Source: Albidovulum litorale
GTDB lineage: Bacteria > Pseudomonadota > Alphaproteobacteria > Rhodobacterales > Rhodobacteraceae
Reading direction: 5' to 3'
Length of the DNA: 64,000 nt
Assembly: GCF_025751495.1 (NCBI RefSeq)
Contig: NZ_JAOWKZ010000004.1
Coordinates: forward strand, 1 to 64,000
The position numbers and the translations under genes are program-made. The number at the start of each line of letters is the position of its first letter. Position 1 is the first letter of the stretch. Positions 7,845 through 16,195 of the stretch are shown in pieces. The notes beneath the pieces are model-generated. The model did no database searches and was not told the DNA's origin. It worked only from the letters and a program-made list of their open reading frames with translations.

Positions 7845-10046
7845 ATGCACAGTACCGATGTTAGGGAAGTCCGGAGGACGGGCATGTTTGTTCCCGTGGT
7901 CTTTACGGCCACCATTTTTCTTTCGGCATCGCTGCTGTTCTTCGTTCAGCCGCTTTTTGCCAAGATAGTCCTGCCGCAGATCGGCGGTGCGCCCGCGGTA
8001 TGGACGACGGCAATGCTGTTCTTCCAGAGCGTGCTGATCGGCGGGTACCTCTATTCGCATCTGAGCACGCGATATCTGGGAACGCGCGCGCAGGTCGGGC
8101 TGCATCTTGCGCTATGGGCCCTTGCGCTGTGGTTCCTGCCGCTGTCTATCCCGGAGGGATGGACCTATGATGCCGACACCTCGGTTGCGTGGCAGACGCT
8201 GGTCCTCTTCGGCGTTGGTGTCGGCGTTCCGTTCGGGGTTCTCTCGGCCAATGCGCCACTGATCCAGGCCTGGTATGCACGGAGCGACGGGCCATCGGCC
8301 GATGACCCCTATTTCCTTTATGGCGCCAGCAACCTCGGCTCGCTCGCGGCCCTGCTCGCCTTTCCGCTGGTCGCGGAACCCCTGTTCGGTGCGACGCGTA
8401 TCGGGCAGGGATGGGCGATTGGGTTCCTTGCCTTGGGCGGGTTCCTACTGGTCAGCGGTCTTTGCGCGGCGCGCGGCGGGTCTGCGGCCCGGCCCGTGCT
8501 GGCAGCAGGGAGTGATCACGCGCCGGTCCAGTTGAAGCAGATCGTGCACTGGTTGCTTCTGGCCTTCGTGCCGTCGTCGATGATGTTGGCGGTGACGACC
8601 AAGATCAGCACCGATCTTGGTGCGATCCCGCTGATCTGGGTCGTGCCGCTGGCACTCTATCTCCTCAGCTTCGTCCTGACTTTCAGCCGCCGGAACTACA
8701 CCACTACTGGAGGTTTGCGTTGGGCCTATCTTGTGGCGCTTGGATGCCTCGGAACGATCTTCTCCGGCATCACGGGCGCCCATACCAACTTCTATGGTAT
8801 TGCGGGGCTGGTCATCAGCTTCTTCGTAGTCGCACTCTACGCCCATCGCAGATTGTATGAGAACCGCCCGGGCAGCGCGCATCTGACGCTCTTTTACGTC
8901 GTCATGTCGCTCGGCGGAGCTTTGGGAGGGCTTTTCAATTCGATCATCGCGCCGGTGGCGTTCGACAGCTTGGCCGAAGGTGGCGTCACGACTCTGGTGG
9001 CGACGACTCTGATCCTGACCGCAGCCATGCGGCCGACGTGGAAAAGCGCCAAAGTGGGTATTCTTGTCGGGCTGTTAGGAATTGTCCCGCTCATGATCGC
9101 GCTTTGGGTGCTTGGAATCGATAACCGGCCGTTGCTTAAGGTGGTTGTGATGGCCTCGGCCGCTATTGTAGCGCTTGCCCTACGCCGGACCATGTCGTCC
9201 GCCGCCATCGCTGCCCTGATCGTCGCTATCACCGGATCCTATGTCATTCCCGACGGGTCGCTTTATCAGGGGCGCAGTTTCTTTGGCGCCCATCGTGTGA
9301 GCCAGGACACGATTCTGCGCCAATACACAAACGGCACCACGATCCATGGCGTACAGCGTCTCTCGCAGTTTGGCGACATGCGGCCCGATCCTTTGTTCTA
9401 TTACCATAAGAACGGCCCGATGGCGCAGGTCCTGACGTCGGATATCGGCGATACGGCGAAGAAGGTCGGCGTCGTCGGTCTGGGCGTCGGCTCGCTTGCC
9501 TGCTACCGGCAGCCGGGGCAGGAATGGCAGTTCTACGAGATCGACCGTGTGGTCGACGATATCGCGCGCAACCCCGCCTACTTCACCTTCATGTCAAACT
9601 GCGCCGGGGATACGCCGACCAATTTCGGCGACGCGCGGATGGTTCTGGCCCGGCAGGACGGGCTACAATACGACATTCTGGTGATCGACGCCTATGGCTC
9701 GGACGCGGTGCCGATCCATCTGACAACGCATGAGGCGATGCAGGTCTATCTTGACCGGCTGAGCCCGGATGGCGTGCTGCTTTACCATATCTCGAACCGC
9801 TACTATGCGATCCAGCGGCCGTTGGCGCGCAGCGCCGAGACATTGGGTCTTGTCGCGCGCATTCAGCATTATCCCGGTGGTTCCGGCAAGGACCCGGGCG
9901 ACATCCCGTCGCGCGTTGTCATGTTAAGCCGGAGCGAGGCTGCTCTTGGTGTGATCGCCGACGATCCCCGCTGGGTTCCTCTGCCGTCAGATGGCGGACG
10001 GATCTGGACCGACGACTACGCCAACCTGCTATCGGTTCTGGAGTAG
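7845..10046 (+). CDS. Fused membrane/spermidine synthase-like protein
   Basis: A 733-aa protein of the fused MFS/spermidine synthase type. Roughly residues 15-500 form many hydrophobic helices (first: VVFTATIFLSASLLFFVQPL; FAKIVLPQIGGAPAVW is a family hallmark). A periplasmic or loop segment follows. From about residue 540 there is a SAM-methyltransferase-like SpeE domain: VGVVGLGVGSLACY, FYEIDRVVDDIA, DILVIDAYGSDAVPIHLTT and LYHISNRYY. The DAYGSD strand resembles the spermidine synthase catalytic Asp region. The product is unproven for this membrane group. An alternative start is the ATG at 7884, closer to the first membrane helix. Confidence 0.8.
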   Translation: MHSTDVREVRRTGMFVPVVFTATIFLSASLLFFVQPLFAKIVLPQIGGAPAVWTTAMLFFQSVLIGGYLYSHLSTRYLGTRAQVGLHLALWALALWFLPLSIPEGWTYDADTSVAWQTLVLFGVGVGVPFGVLSANAPLIQAWYARSDGPSADDPYFLYGASNLGSLAALLAFPLVAEPLFGATRIGQGWAIGFLALGGFLLVSGLCAARGGSAARPVLAAGSDHAPVQLKQIVHWLLLAFVPSSMMLAVTTKISTDLGAIPLIWVVPLALYLLSFVLTFSRRNYTTTGGLRWAYLVALGCLGTIFSGITGAHTNFYGIAGLVISFFVVALYAHRRLYENRPGSAHLTLFYVVMSLGGALGGLFNSIIAPVAFDSLAEGGVTTLVATTLILTAAMRPTWKSAKVGILVGLLGIVPLMIALWVLGIDNRPLLKVVVMASAAIVALALRRTMSSAAIAALIVAITGSYVIPDGSLYQGRSFFGAHRVSQDTILRQYTNGTTIHGVQRLSQFGDMRPDPLFYYHKNGPMAQVLTSDIGDTAKKVGVVGLGVGSLACYRQPGQEWQFYEIDRVVDDIARNPAYFTFMSNCAGDTPTNFGDARMVLARQDGLQYDILVIDAYGSDAVPIHLTTHEAMQVYLDRLSPDGVLLYHISNRYYAIQRPLARSAETLGLVARIQHYPGGSGKDPGDIPSRVVMLSRSEAALGVIADDPRWVPLPSDGGRIWTDDYANLLSVLE

Positions 10047-10590
10047 CGGCGTTTCATCCCAAGGTTGCCGCTGCCTCGCTTCGTGAGAGGATGAGGCCCG
10101 TCAGCCGAGGGCCTTGCCATGAGTGTGAGGAAGGAAATCGACGGCGCGTAATCGGGCTGGGGGTCGGGAAGGCTTCGCTCATCTTTGAAAAGGATGGCCG
10201 CGTCACGAGCCGGGGGACTGATCTGGTGAGCCATGCCACGGGTTCGAACCGTATCCGGGGCGGGTCGGTGAACCTCAACTGACCGCCGTCAGTCGAATGC
10301 ATAGCCGACCCCGTTCTTGCTGCCGTTTACGGTGAAACGAGTCAGACCCTGCTCCTCCTGCTCGCGTTAAAGGACCTGTCGGCTGAGTTCGTGCAGAAGC
10401 GTGATGGCATGGGCATTCTCGACCTCGGCGAGCAAGATCCATTACGCTCAATCAGACTTCAATCGGCTTGGCGATCGGGAAAGCGCGCGACTGATTTAAT
10501 CACGTCTGATTGCAGACCTTTACCTTGATGAAACATGTCCGAGCGCTGCTGTTGCAATGTCGGCGTCTTTGCGTCAGCCTCTTCAGCCTT
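10047..10590. other. Intergenic region with decayed sequence
   Basis: A 544-bp gap between two convergent units. It contains the probable gene remnant described at 10289-10441 and otherwise no supported gene. A short open frame at 10091-10282 has no recognisable product and is not called. A tRNA-like T-loop string near 10240 lacks the rest of a cloverleaf. Confidence 0.5.
10289..10441 (-). pseudogene. Possible gene remnant, C-terminal fragment
   Basis: Read on the minus strand, this stretch gives LAEVENAHAITLLHELSRQ, one in-frame TAA, then EQEEQGLTRFTVNGSKNG and GVGYAFD before a TGA. The composition looks like real protein rather than antisense noise, and no start or upstream body remains. 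The parent family was not recognised. This is a low-confidence call based on coding-like character alone. Confidence 0.3.
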
Positions 10591-11157
10591 TTATGGCACC
10601 CCGGTGCCGGGACGCATGGTGGCGACCAGTTCCGCGACCTTGATGCCGAACTTGCGCATCTCGGACTTGTTCATGATCGCGCCGTCCCGGGTCAGATACA
10701 TCCAGTCGGTCGCCGTTAGCGTGTGCCCCCCCGCCTCTGGCGGCAGCACGATCTTGTAACGCAGCATCACGGTCGCGCCCGAGACGATGCCCTGCGCCTC
10801 GCCGACGATATCGTCGGCGGTCGCAGTGAACGTGTTGCCGGGGCCGATCTTCAGGTTCCATTGGCGGTGCTGTTCGACGCCGTTGGAATAGATGAAATGC
10901 TCACTCAGCGTACCTGTGTCGCCCTCCCATTCACCGACCATTTTGGCAACGAACGTATTGGTCATCCTGCCGCTCGGACCGTAGATCACGCCCTCAGAGA
11001 GTATCGGTCCCGACAGATGCTCCTTCAGCGAAAAGGCGGGGCCGGTATCGGCATAGTCGGCAGGACTTTGGGCCCGAAAGCTCAGAAACAGGGTCTTGGC
11101 GGCGATCCCGACAATGACAAGGACCAGGATGAAGGCGACGAGCTTCATTGTTTTCAT
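10591..11157 (-). CDS. DUF3833 domain protein, last gene of singlet-oxygen operon
   Basis: A 188-aa protein with one N-terminal hydrophobic helix (LVAFILVLVIVGIAAKTLFL) followed by a lipocalin-like DUF3833 body (GPILSEGVIYGPSGR, GEWEGDTGTLSEHFIY, DWMYLTRDGAIMNKSEMRKFG). DUF3833 has no established function; context suggests handling of modified lipids in the envelope. The start used overlaps the stop of the MFS gene as ATGA, so the long open frame running further upstream is antisense noise. A second ATG three codons on is possible. Confidence 0.8.
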   Translation of the reverse strand: MKTMKLVAFILVLVIVGIAAKTLFLSFRAQSPADYADTGPAFSLKEHLSGPILSEGVIYGPSGRMTNTFVAKMVGEWEGDTGTLSEHFIYSNGVEQHRQWNLKIGPGNTFTATADDIVGEAQGIVSGATVMLRYKIVLPPEAGGHTLTATDWMYLTRDGAIMNKSEMRKFGIKVAELVATMRPGTGVP

Positions 11158-12371
11158 TCCTTTGACGGAAGCGCGAGGATCATGGCAATCGCGCAGAGTT
11201 TGAGCATGCAGGGCACGACGGCATAGGCGATGTTGAGCGTGACCAGCGCATCGGCGCTGTTGATCTGACCGGGGACAAAGCCGCTTTGGCCGAGCACGGG
11301 AAGGACGGCGAAGGCGGCGAGTGCGAGGCCGAGCTTTCCGGCAAAGGACCAGATGCCAAAGGCGGCCGAGGCGTTTAGCCCGGCGGTAGTCAGCGCGACC
11401 GAGAACATGGCGGGCAGAATGACCATGTCCGCACCGAGTGCCGCGCCGGACGCCAGGCAGATCACGGCGAAGCCGATCAGGCTGCCGGGGGCAAGAAAGG
11501 CCGCGCCGACGAAACCCAGAACAGCGAGCGGCATGGCGATCAGAAGCGTCGTTTTGGGGCCGAAACGATGGCTGGCCCGGGTCCAGAACGGAACGCTGAG
11601 GCCAGCGGACAGGAAGAAGAGGACCAGAAGCGGTCCGGCCTTTCCGGGAAGATTCAGGCGATCCTCCACGAAGAACAGAAACAGGGTGGAGGTGATGGCT
11701 ACGGGCAGGCTGTTGACCAGCGCGATGGCGAGAAGACGCAGCGCCCCCGCCCGGGCCATAGCCGGGAGAGACAGCGCCTGGCCCACAACAGGCGGCCGCC
11801 GCCAGATTGGCAGGGTCAGCGTCGCCGTAAGGATCGCGATCGTACCAAGGAGCAAACCGAAAACCGGATAACCCTGACCCGGTGCCCCCATGGCGAAGAG
11901 AAGAGACGGCGCCATCGCCGCAATCACGACACCGCCCAGCATTCCGCCTTCGCGAAAGGCCGCGAGCGTCAGCAGTTCGCCCGCCCCGGGGCGGACAGCC
12001 AGGGTCGCGCTGCGCCCGTAGAGCAGGATCGTGCCGAGGCTGTAGGCTGAAAACAGCAGGATCAGGATCGCCACTAGTTGCGGGACCACCTGCGGCCCCG
12101 GCCGAAGCAGGAAGAGCAGGGGAAACCCGACCGCCAGCCCGCCTGCCGCGCTGAGGGCAAACAGGATTTGCGCCCGTGGCCACCGGTCAATGGCCCAGCC
12201 GATCAGCGGGTCCTGCACCAGATCGATCAGACGGATCAGCAACAGGACGGTGCCGATCGTGCCAAGCGCAATGCCGAGTTCGGCAGAGGCGAAACGCGGC
12301 AGATGGATATAAAGCGGAATGCCGGCCGACGCCAACATCAGCGCGTAGAGACTGACGCGCGGATAGACCAT
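11154..12371 (-). CDS. MFS transporter, GPH/MelB-like
   Basis: A 405-aa integral membrane protein with about 12 hydrophobic segments. The loop RLIDLVQDPLIGWAIDRW matches the GPH (glycoside-pentoside-hexuronide) symporter D-x-DP signature. The start at 12371 (MVYPRVSLYALML) is chosen because it overlaps the upstream chalcone-isomerase-like stop as ATGA and places the first helix directly at the N-terminus. In this operon the cargo is more likely a lipid or small organic molecule than sugar, but that is inference from neighbours. It belongs to the RpoE-type operon that starts at 15297. Confidence 0.85.
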   Translation of the reverse strand: MVYPRVSLYALMLASAGIPLYIHLPRFASAELGIALGTIGTVLLLIRLIDLVQDPLIGWAIDRWPRAQILFALSAAGGLAVGFPLLFLLRPGPQVVPQLVAILILLFSAYSLGTILLYGRSATLAVRPGAGELLTLAAFREGGMLGGVVIAAMAPSLLFAMGAPGQGYPVFGLLLGTIAILTATLTLPIWRRPPVVGQALSLPAMARAGALRLLAIALVNSLPVAITSTLFLFFVEDRLNLPGKAGPLLVLFFLSAGLSVPFWTRASHRFGPKTTLLIAMPLAVLGFVGAAFLAPGSLIGFAVICLASGAALGADMVILPAMFSVALTTAGLNASAAFGIWSFAGKLGLALAAFAVLPVLGQSGFVPGQINSADALVTLNIAYAVVPCMLKLCAIAMILALPSKE

Positions 12372-12865
12372 CACTGGCCGCGCAGCTTGCGGGTAAAGCC
12401 GGGCGAACGGGTGTCGTCGCCGAGAAAGATCGCCATGAACCGCTGCTTGATCTGCGGATGGGACAGCGCGCACATGCGGCGGTCGTTGCGCCAGAACAGA
12501 ATCTCGTCAGGGCCATTGGACACCGCGAGGTACCTGTCGCCTTTGCCGACATCATCAAAGCACCGAGCAAGCTGATCCTTCACGGGCAAAGGCGCGCCGG
12601 TGCGACCGATTTCGCGCAATGTGGCTTCGACAAGGTCGGTCTGGGTCAGCCCGCGGAGATACGTCAGCTCCAGCGCGAGGTCATCCTGCCAGTCGAGCGG
12701 CTTGCCTTCCGGCGTGTATAGGCGCGCGTGATAAAGAGGAAAGCCGAAATAGCGCAACGTCGCCTGACCACGAAGTTCGGCATCGCGCAGGGCAGACGAA
12801 ACCGGAACGGCCTGTGCGATTGCCGGGCAAAAAAGCAGAAAGAGGGAAAAGAGCACCCTAGGCAT
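12371..12865 (-). CDS. Chalcone-isomerase-like periplasmic protein
   Basis: A 164-aa protein with a signal peptide (about residues 1-19, ending AIAQA). The mature domain matches the bacterial chalcone isomerase-like family (PF16036): LRYFGFPLYHARLYTPEG, LELTYLRGLTQTDLVEATLREIGR and RFMAIFLGDD. The plant fold relatives include non-enzymatic fatty-acid-binding proteins, so a periplasmic lipid-binding role fits a cluster that modifies unsaturated fatty acids. The start overlaps the end of the methyltransferase gene by 8 bp and the stop overlaps the MFS start. Confidence 0.8.
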   Translation of the reverse strand: MPRVLFSLFLLFCPAIAQAVPVSSALRDAELRGQATLRYFGFPLYHARLYTPEGKPLDWQDDLALELTYLRGLTQTDLVEATLREIGRTGAPLPVKDQLARCFDDVGKGDRYLAVSNGPDEILFWRNDRRMCALSHPQIKQRFMAIFLGDDTRSPGFTRKLRGQ

Positions 12866-14015
12866 GGGCGAGCTCTACCTGCACGACATTGGTATGGCCA
12901 ACCGCGAAGGACGCCGCGCAGATCTCAAGGTAGTATTTCCAGTTCCGGAAGAACGGCTCGCCGTAACCCAATGTGCCGATCCTGAACTTCTGTGCGGACA
13001 GGCGTTCGGACCACATGCGGCAGGTTCTGGCGTAGTCCTGGCCGAAGGCGAAGCTGTCACGCAGCCGAAGACCGGCCATCTGCGCCTGCTCGGCGATCTT
13101 CGTATCCGATAGAAGCATGCCACCCGGAAACACATATTGGCGGATATAATCCGTAGACGTCCGGTAGGTTTCGAAGAAACCGTCCGCCACGGTTATTGCC
13201 TGCAAGAGCACTCTGCCGCCTTCGGCAAGGTTGCGTTTCAATACCGCGAAATAGCTCGGCCAGTAGCGCATCCCGACCGCCTCGATCATCTCGATGGAGA
13301 CGATGTTGTCATATCGCCCGTCAATGTCGCGATAATCCCGCAGCTGTATGTCCGCGCGCCCGTCAAGCCGGCATTCGGCGTAGCTGTGCTGGTTGCGCGA
13401 GATCGTGACACCGGTAACCGCGCGGCCGTCTTCCGCAGCCTGTTCGGCGAACCCGCCCCATCCGCAACCGATTTCAAGGACCCGATCGCCGTTGCCCAGC
13501 CGCGACAGGGCGCGCGCGTTCTTGCGGTGCTGAGCGCGCCCCAGATCGGCGTCGCCGGGTGCGAACAGACCGGAGGAATAGGTCATCCCGTCGTCGAGCC
13601 AGAGTTGGTAGAACTCGTTCCCGACGTCGTAATGCGATCGGATGTTGCGGGCCGCGCCGCGGCGCGAATTTGCGCGCAGAACCGTATCGACGAGCCGAAA
13701 CTTCGCGCGGGTGAAGGGGCCTGCATGATCGTAGGCACCAAGCTGATCGCGGTTCTGCATTGCAACGGTCATCAGCGTCTCGACCGAGGGTGTATCCCAC
13801 AAGCCCTGCACAAAAGCCTCGCCCAGACCGACCTGTCCGGTCGCCGCCATGGCAGAAATGGCGGACCAGTCCCGGATGATCATCTCGGCCTCGGGCCCGG
13901 TCGTGCCGAAACGGTGCGTCTCGCCCTCGGGCGTCCGGAGGGTCAGCTGACCGTCACGCAGGCGCTCGCAGGTCGACAGGAACTGCGATTTCAGCGCTCT
14001 GTTGGTAAGGTACAT
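12858..14015 (-). CDS. SAM-dependent cyclopropane-fatty-acyl-phospholipid synthase-like methyltransferase
   Basis: A 385-aa class I methyltransferase of the CFA synthase family. It transfers a methyl(ene) group from SAM to the double bond of unsaturated phospholipid chains. Key parts are NIRSHYDVGNEFYQLWLDDGMTYSS, SAM motif I VLEIGCGWGGF, GVTISRNQ, SIEMIEAVG and YIRQYVFPGG. Its first 62 bp overlap the end of the flavoprotein gene. In R. sphaeroides, SAM methylation of vaccenoyl chains is the first step to furan fatty acids, which scavenge singlet oxygen. Whether this enzyme makes cyclopropane or methylated chains is not decidable from sequence. Confidence 0.88.
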   Translation of the reverse strand: MYLTNRALKSQFLSTCERLRDGQLTLRTPEGETHRFGTTGPEAEMIIRDWSAISAMAATGQVGLGEAFVQGLWDTPSVETLMTVAMQNRDQLGAYDHAGPFTRAKFRLVDTVLRANSRRGAARNIRSHYDVGNEFYQLWLDDGMTYSSGLFAPGDADLGRAQHRKNARALSRLGNGDRVLEIGCGWGGFAEQAAEDGRAVTGVTISRNQHSYAECRLDGRADIQLRDYRDIDGRYDNIVSIEMIEAVGMRYWPSYFAVLKRNLAEGGRVLLQAITVADGFFETYRTSTDYIRQYVFPGGMLLSDTKIAEQAQMAGLRLRDSFAFGQDYARTCRMWSERLSAQKFRIGTLGYGEPFFRNWKYYLEICAASFAVGHTNVVQVELAHA

Positions 14016-15297
14016 CTTCGGTCTCTCTCTGCTGATGGCCTTGATTGATCATCCGGACGACACGCATGGCGCTGGCGATGCCGTCCTCGTGGAAGCCGTA
14101 GCGGTTATAGGCCCCGACGAACCAGGTGCGGTTTTGCCCCTGCATCGCACGGATATGGGCCTGGGCGCGAAGCGCATCCTGATCAAAGACAGGGTGGGCG
14201 AACTCGACTTCGTCGTAGATATGCTCACGCGGAATGTCGCAGGTCGGATTGAGCGTCACGAAAAGAGGGTCTTCCTCGGGGATGTTCTGGAGTCTGTTCA
14301 TCCAGTAGGTCACACCGACAGCGCCATCCTGCGACCGATAGACCCAGCTTGACCAGCTGGCCCGCCGTTTGGGCATTTGGTTCGGGTCGCAGTGCAAAAC
14401 GGCCCGGTTCGGCTGATAGCGGATCCTGCCAAGGGCATCAGCTTCCGCTGAGGTCGCAGTGTCCCCCAGGATATTAATGGCCTGATCGGAATGGCAGGCG
14501 AATATCACTTCGTCGAAGACCTCCGCTTCGCAATTGGCGGCCTGGACAGTAACGCCGAACGGAAACCGCTCGATGCTCGTTACGGGCTGTCCGGTGAGGA
14601 TCTTGCAACCCCGCTGAAGCAGCGCCGCTTCGACGCGGCGGACATATTCGATGCTTCCCCCCTTGACGGTCCACCATTGGTGTTGAGCGGAGCCTGCCAG
14701 CAAGGCATGATTTCTGAAGAAGCGCACCAATGACCTTGCCGGGAACCGGTCAACGTCTTCGGTGGGCGTCGACCAGATGGCACCGCACATCGGCATGAGG
14801 TAGTTATTGCGAAACCAAGTACCGAGGCGAAGCTCGGCCACGAGATCGCCAATGGTCTTGTCGTCGTGATCGGCGGCTTTTTCAGCCTCTTTTCCGAACC
14901 GGACAATATCGGCGATCATCCCGTAATAAGCCGGACGGACCAGATTGCGCCGCTGAGCGACGATGCTGCGCAGGCTGTTCAGCCCGTATTCGACCCGGCC
15001 GTTGTCGATGCTCGCCGCAAAGCTCATCTCGCTTTTCATGACCGGCACGTCGAGTTCCCGGAACAGGCGGGTGAGATAGGGGTAGGTGACATAGTTAAAC
15101 ACGATGAAGCCCGTATCCACCGGCTGATCGCCGTTCTTTCCGGCCATAACAGTGCGGGCATGACCGCCGAGCCTCGGAGCCGCCTCGAACAGGGTCACAT
15201 CATGGTCCGGCGCAAGGTAATAGGCGGCAGAAAGACCGGATATCCCGCCCCCGACGATGGCAATCCGCTTGCGGTCCCCGCGCTCGTGATCAAACAT
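13954..15297 (-). CDS. FAD-dependent amine-oxidase-like oxidoreductase of the RpoE regulon
   Basis: A 447-aa flavoprotein with a Rossmann motif IAIVGGGISGLSAAYYL then VTLFEAAPRLGGHA, as in amine oxidases and desaturase-type flavoenzymes. Later segments (GTWFRNNYLMPMCGAIWSTP, FVGAYNRYGFHEDG) are typical of the COG2907 group that accompanies CFA-like methyltransferases. From memory, the R. sphaeroides homologue in this position (RSP1091) acts in furan fatty acid synthesis. The start at 15297 fits a 23-nt leader from the predicted promoter at 15327-15356; an in-frame ATG at 15315 is less likely. First gene of a five-gene operon. Confidence 0.85.
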   Translation of the reverse strand: MFDHERGDRKRIAIVGGGISGLSAAYYLAPDHDVTLFEAAPRLGGHARTVMAGKNGDQPVDTGFIVFNYVTYPYLTRLFRELDVPVMKSEMSFAASIDNGRVEYGLNSLRSIVAQRRNLVRPAYYGMIADIVRFGKEAEKAADHDDKTIGDLVAELRLGTWFRNNYLMPMCGAIWSTPTEDVDRFPARSLVRFFRNHALLAGSAQHQWWTVKGGSIEYVRRVEAALLQRGCKILTGQPVTSIERFPFGVTVQAANCEAEVFDEVIFACHSDQAINILGDTATSAEADALGRIRYQPNRAVLHCDPNQMPKRRASWSSWVYRSQDGAVGVTYWMNRLQNIPEEDPLFVTLNPTCDIPREHIYDEVEFAHPVFDQDALRAQAHIRAMQGQNRTWFVGAYNRYGFHEDGIASAMRVVRMINQGHQQRETEDVPYQQSAEIAVPVDLRAPA

Positions 15298-15326
15298 TCT
15301 CACCCATCCCAGCATGCTTTTTAGTG

Positions 15327-15356
15327 AGATTACGCAGGATCTGCGGCCTTGGATCA
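15327..15356 (-). promoter_or_regulatory. Predicted RpoE (ECF11) promoter for the flavoprotein operon
   Basis: On the minus strand: -35 TGATCC (15356-15351), an 18-bp spacer and -10 TAATCT (15332-15327). The -35 box is the one known for the R. sphaeroides RpoE class. The start site would fall near 15320, giving a leader of about 23 nt to the ATG at 15297. Confidence 0.75.
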
Positions 15357-15384
15357 ATCAAAGTCACCTGCCGACGAAGTTGTT

Positions 15385-15414
15385 TGATCCAAAGCCCGAA
15401 GGCAGTCGTATAAA
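15385..15414 (+). promoter_or_regulatory. Predicted RpoE (ECF11) promoter for DUF1365-SDR
   Basis: TGATCC at 15385-15390, an 18-bp spacer and TATAAA at 15409-15414. The expected start point is at or next to the ATG at 15422, so the transcript may be nearly leaderless. It faces away from the minus-strand promoter 28 bp upstream. Confidence 0.75.
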
Positions 15415-15421
15415 CAGGGTC

Positions 15422-16195
15422 ATGATTGAGCACATTCAGGGTCACACCACGCATGCCCGCCGCGGAGCGTTGAAGAACGCCTTCCGCTATGGTGTCGACT
15501 ATGTGCTTTGCGATCACGACACGACCGAACGCCCGTGGCTCCTGTCACGCAATCGGTTCAATCTCTGGTCACTTTGGGACCGGCATAACGGCGGTCCACG
15601 CAATGCAGGACTTGGATTCGACTGGTTTCGTGAAGAACTTATGCAACGCGGCATCCCGCTTGACGGTACGCAACTCCTGCTGCTGACGCAGCCGAGTTTT
15701 CTCTGGTTCCACTTCAACCCGGTCAGTTTCTGGATCGCGCTCAGGAATGACCGACCCTGTGCCTTCATCGCCGAGGTCAACAACACATTCGGCCACCGGC
15801 ATTGCTATTTCTGCGCACATGACGATTTCCGTCCGATCGGCACCACCGACACCATCTCTGCCGCCAAGCTTATGCATGTGTCGCCATTTCAGAAAGTGGC
15901 CGGACAATACCGTTTCAACTTCGACTTCGCTGCGGATGCCATCCGCATCCGTATCCTCTATGAGAACGGCGCGGAAGGCGTTGTGGCGACGCTGAGCGGC
16001 ACACGTCGCCCGGCGAACAGCAGATCCTTGCTTTGGGCCGCCCTGCGTCGCCCGTTCGGCGCGGCCCGTGTCCTGGCGCTCATCCACTGGCAGGCCCTGA
16101 TCCTCTGGCGCAAGCGCGCGCCGTTCCTGAAACCGCCGCCGCCTCCCGCCAAGCTCGTTTCCGAAAGCGCCGCGCCACGAGAGCCCGCAGAATGA
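15422..16195 (+). CDS. DUF1365 family protein
   Basis: A 257-aa DUF1365 protein, a family regularly linked to CFA-like methyltransferases and COG2907 flavoproteins. The hallmark N-terminus MIEHIQGHTTHARRGALKNA and FRYGVDYVLCD fix the start at 15422; the upstream in-frame extension is non-homologous and lies inside the promoter. Other conserved parts are LLTQPSFLWFHFNPVSFWI, FGHRHCYF and KLMHVSPFQKV. Biochemical function is not established to my knowledge; in R. sphaeroides the gene next to the flavoprotein is needed for the oxygenation step to furan lipids, by my recollection. It overlaps the SDR start (ATGA). Confidence 0.85.
   Translation: MIEHIQGHTTHARRGALKNAFRYGVDYVLCDHDTTERPWLLSRNRFNLWSLWDRHNGGPRNAGLGFDWFREELMQRGIPLDGTQLLLLTQPSFLWFHFNPVSFWIALRNDRPCAFIAEVNNTFGHRHCYFCAHDDFRPIGTTDTISAAKLMHVSPFQKVAGQYRFNFDFAADAIRIRILYENGAEGVVATLSGTRRPANSRSLLWAALRRPFGAARVLALIHWQALILWRKRAPFLKPPPPPAKLVSESAAPREPAE

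Noticed and set aside
10220-10270. tRNA-like T-arm (ACGGGTTCGAACCGT)
   Set aside because: The T-loop and its stem are perfect, but no matching D-arm, anticodon arm or acceptor stem could be drawn at the right distances.
10091-10282. 63-codon plus-strand open frame
   Set aside because: No ribosome binding site, no family features, and the region around it appears decayed.
11158-12183. Long minus-strand open frame continuous with DUF3833
   Set aside because: The first 340 codons are antiparallel-frame noise of the MFS gene (Arg/Pro/Gly-rich). DUF3833 starts at 11157.
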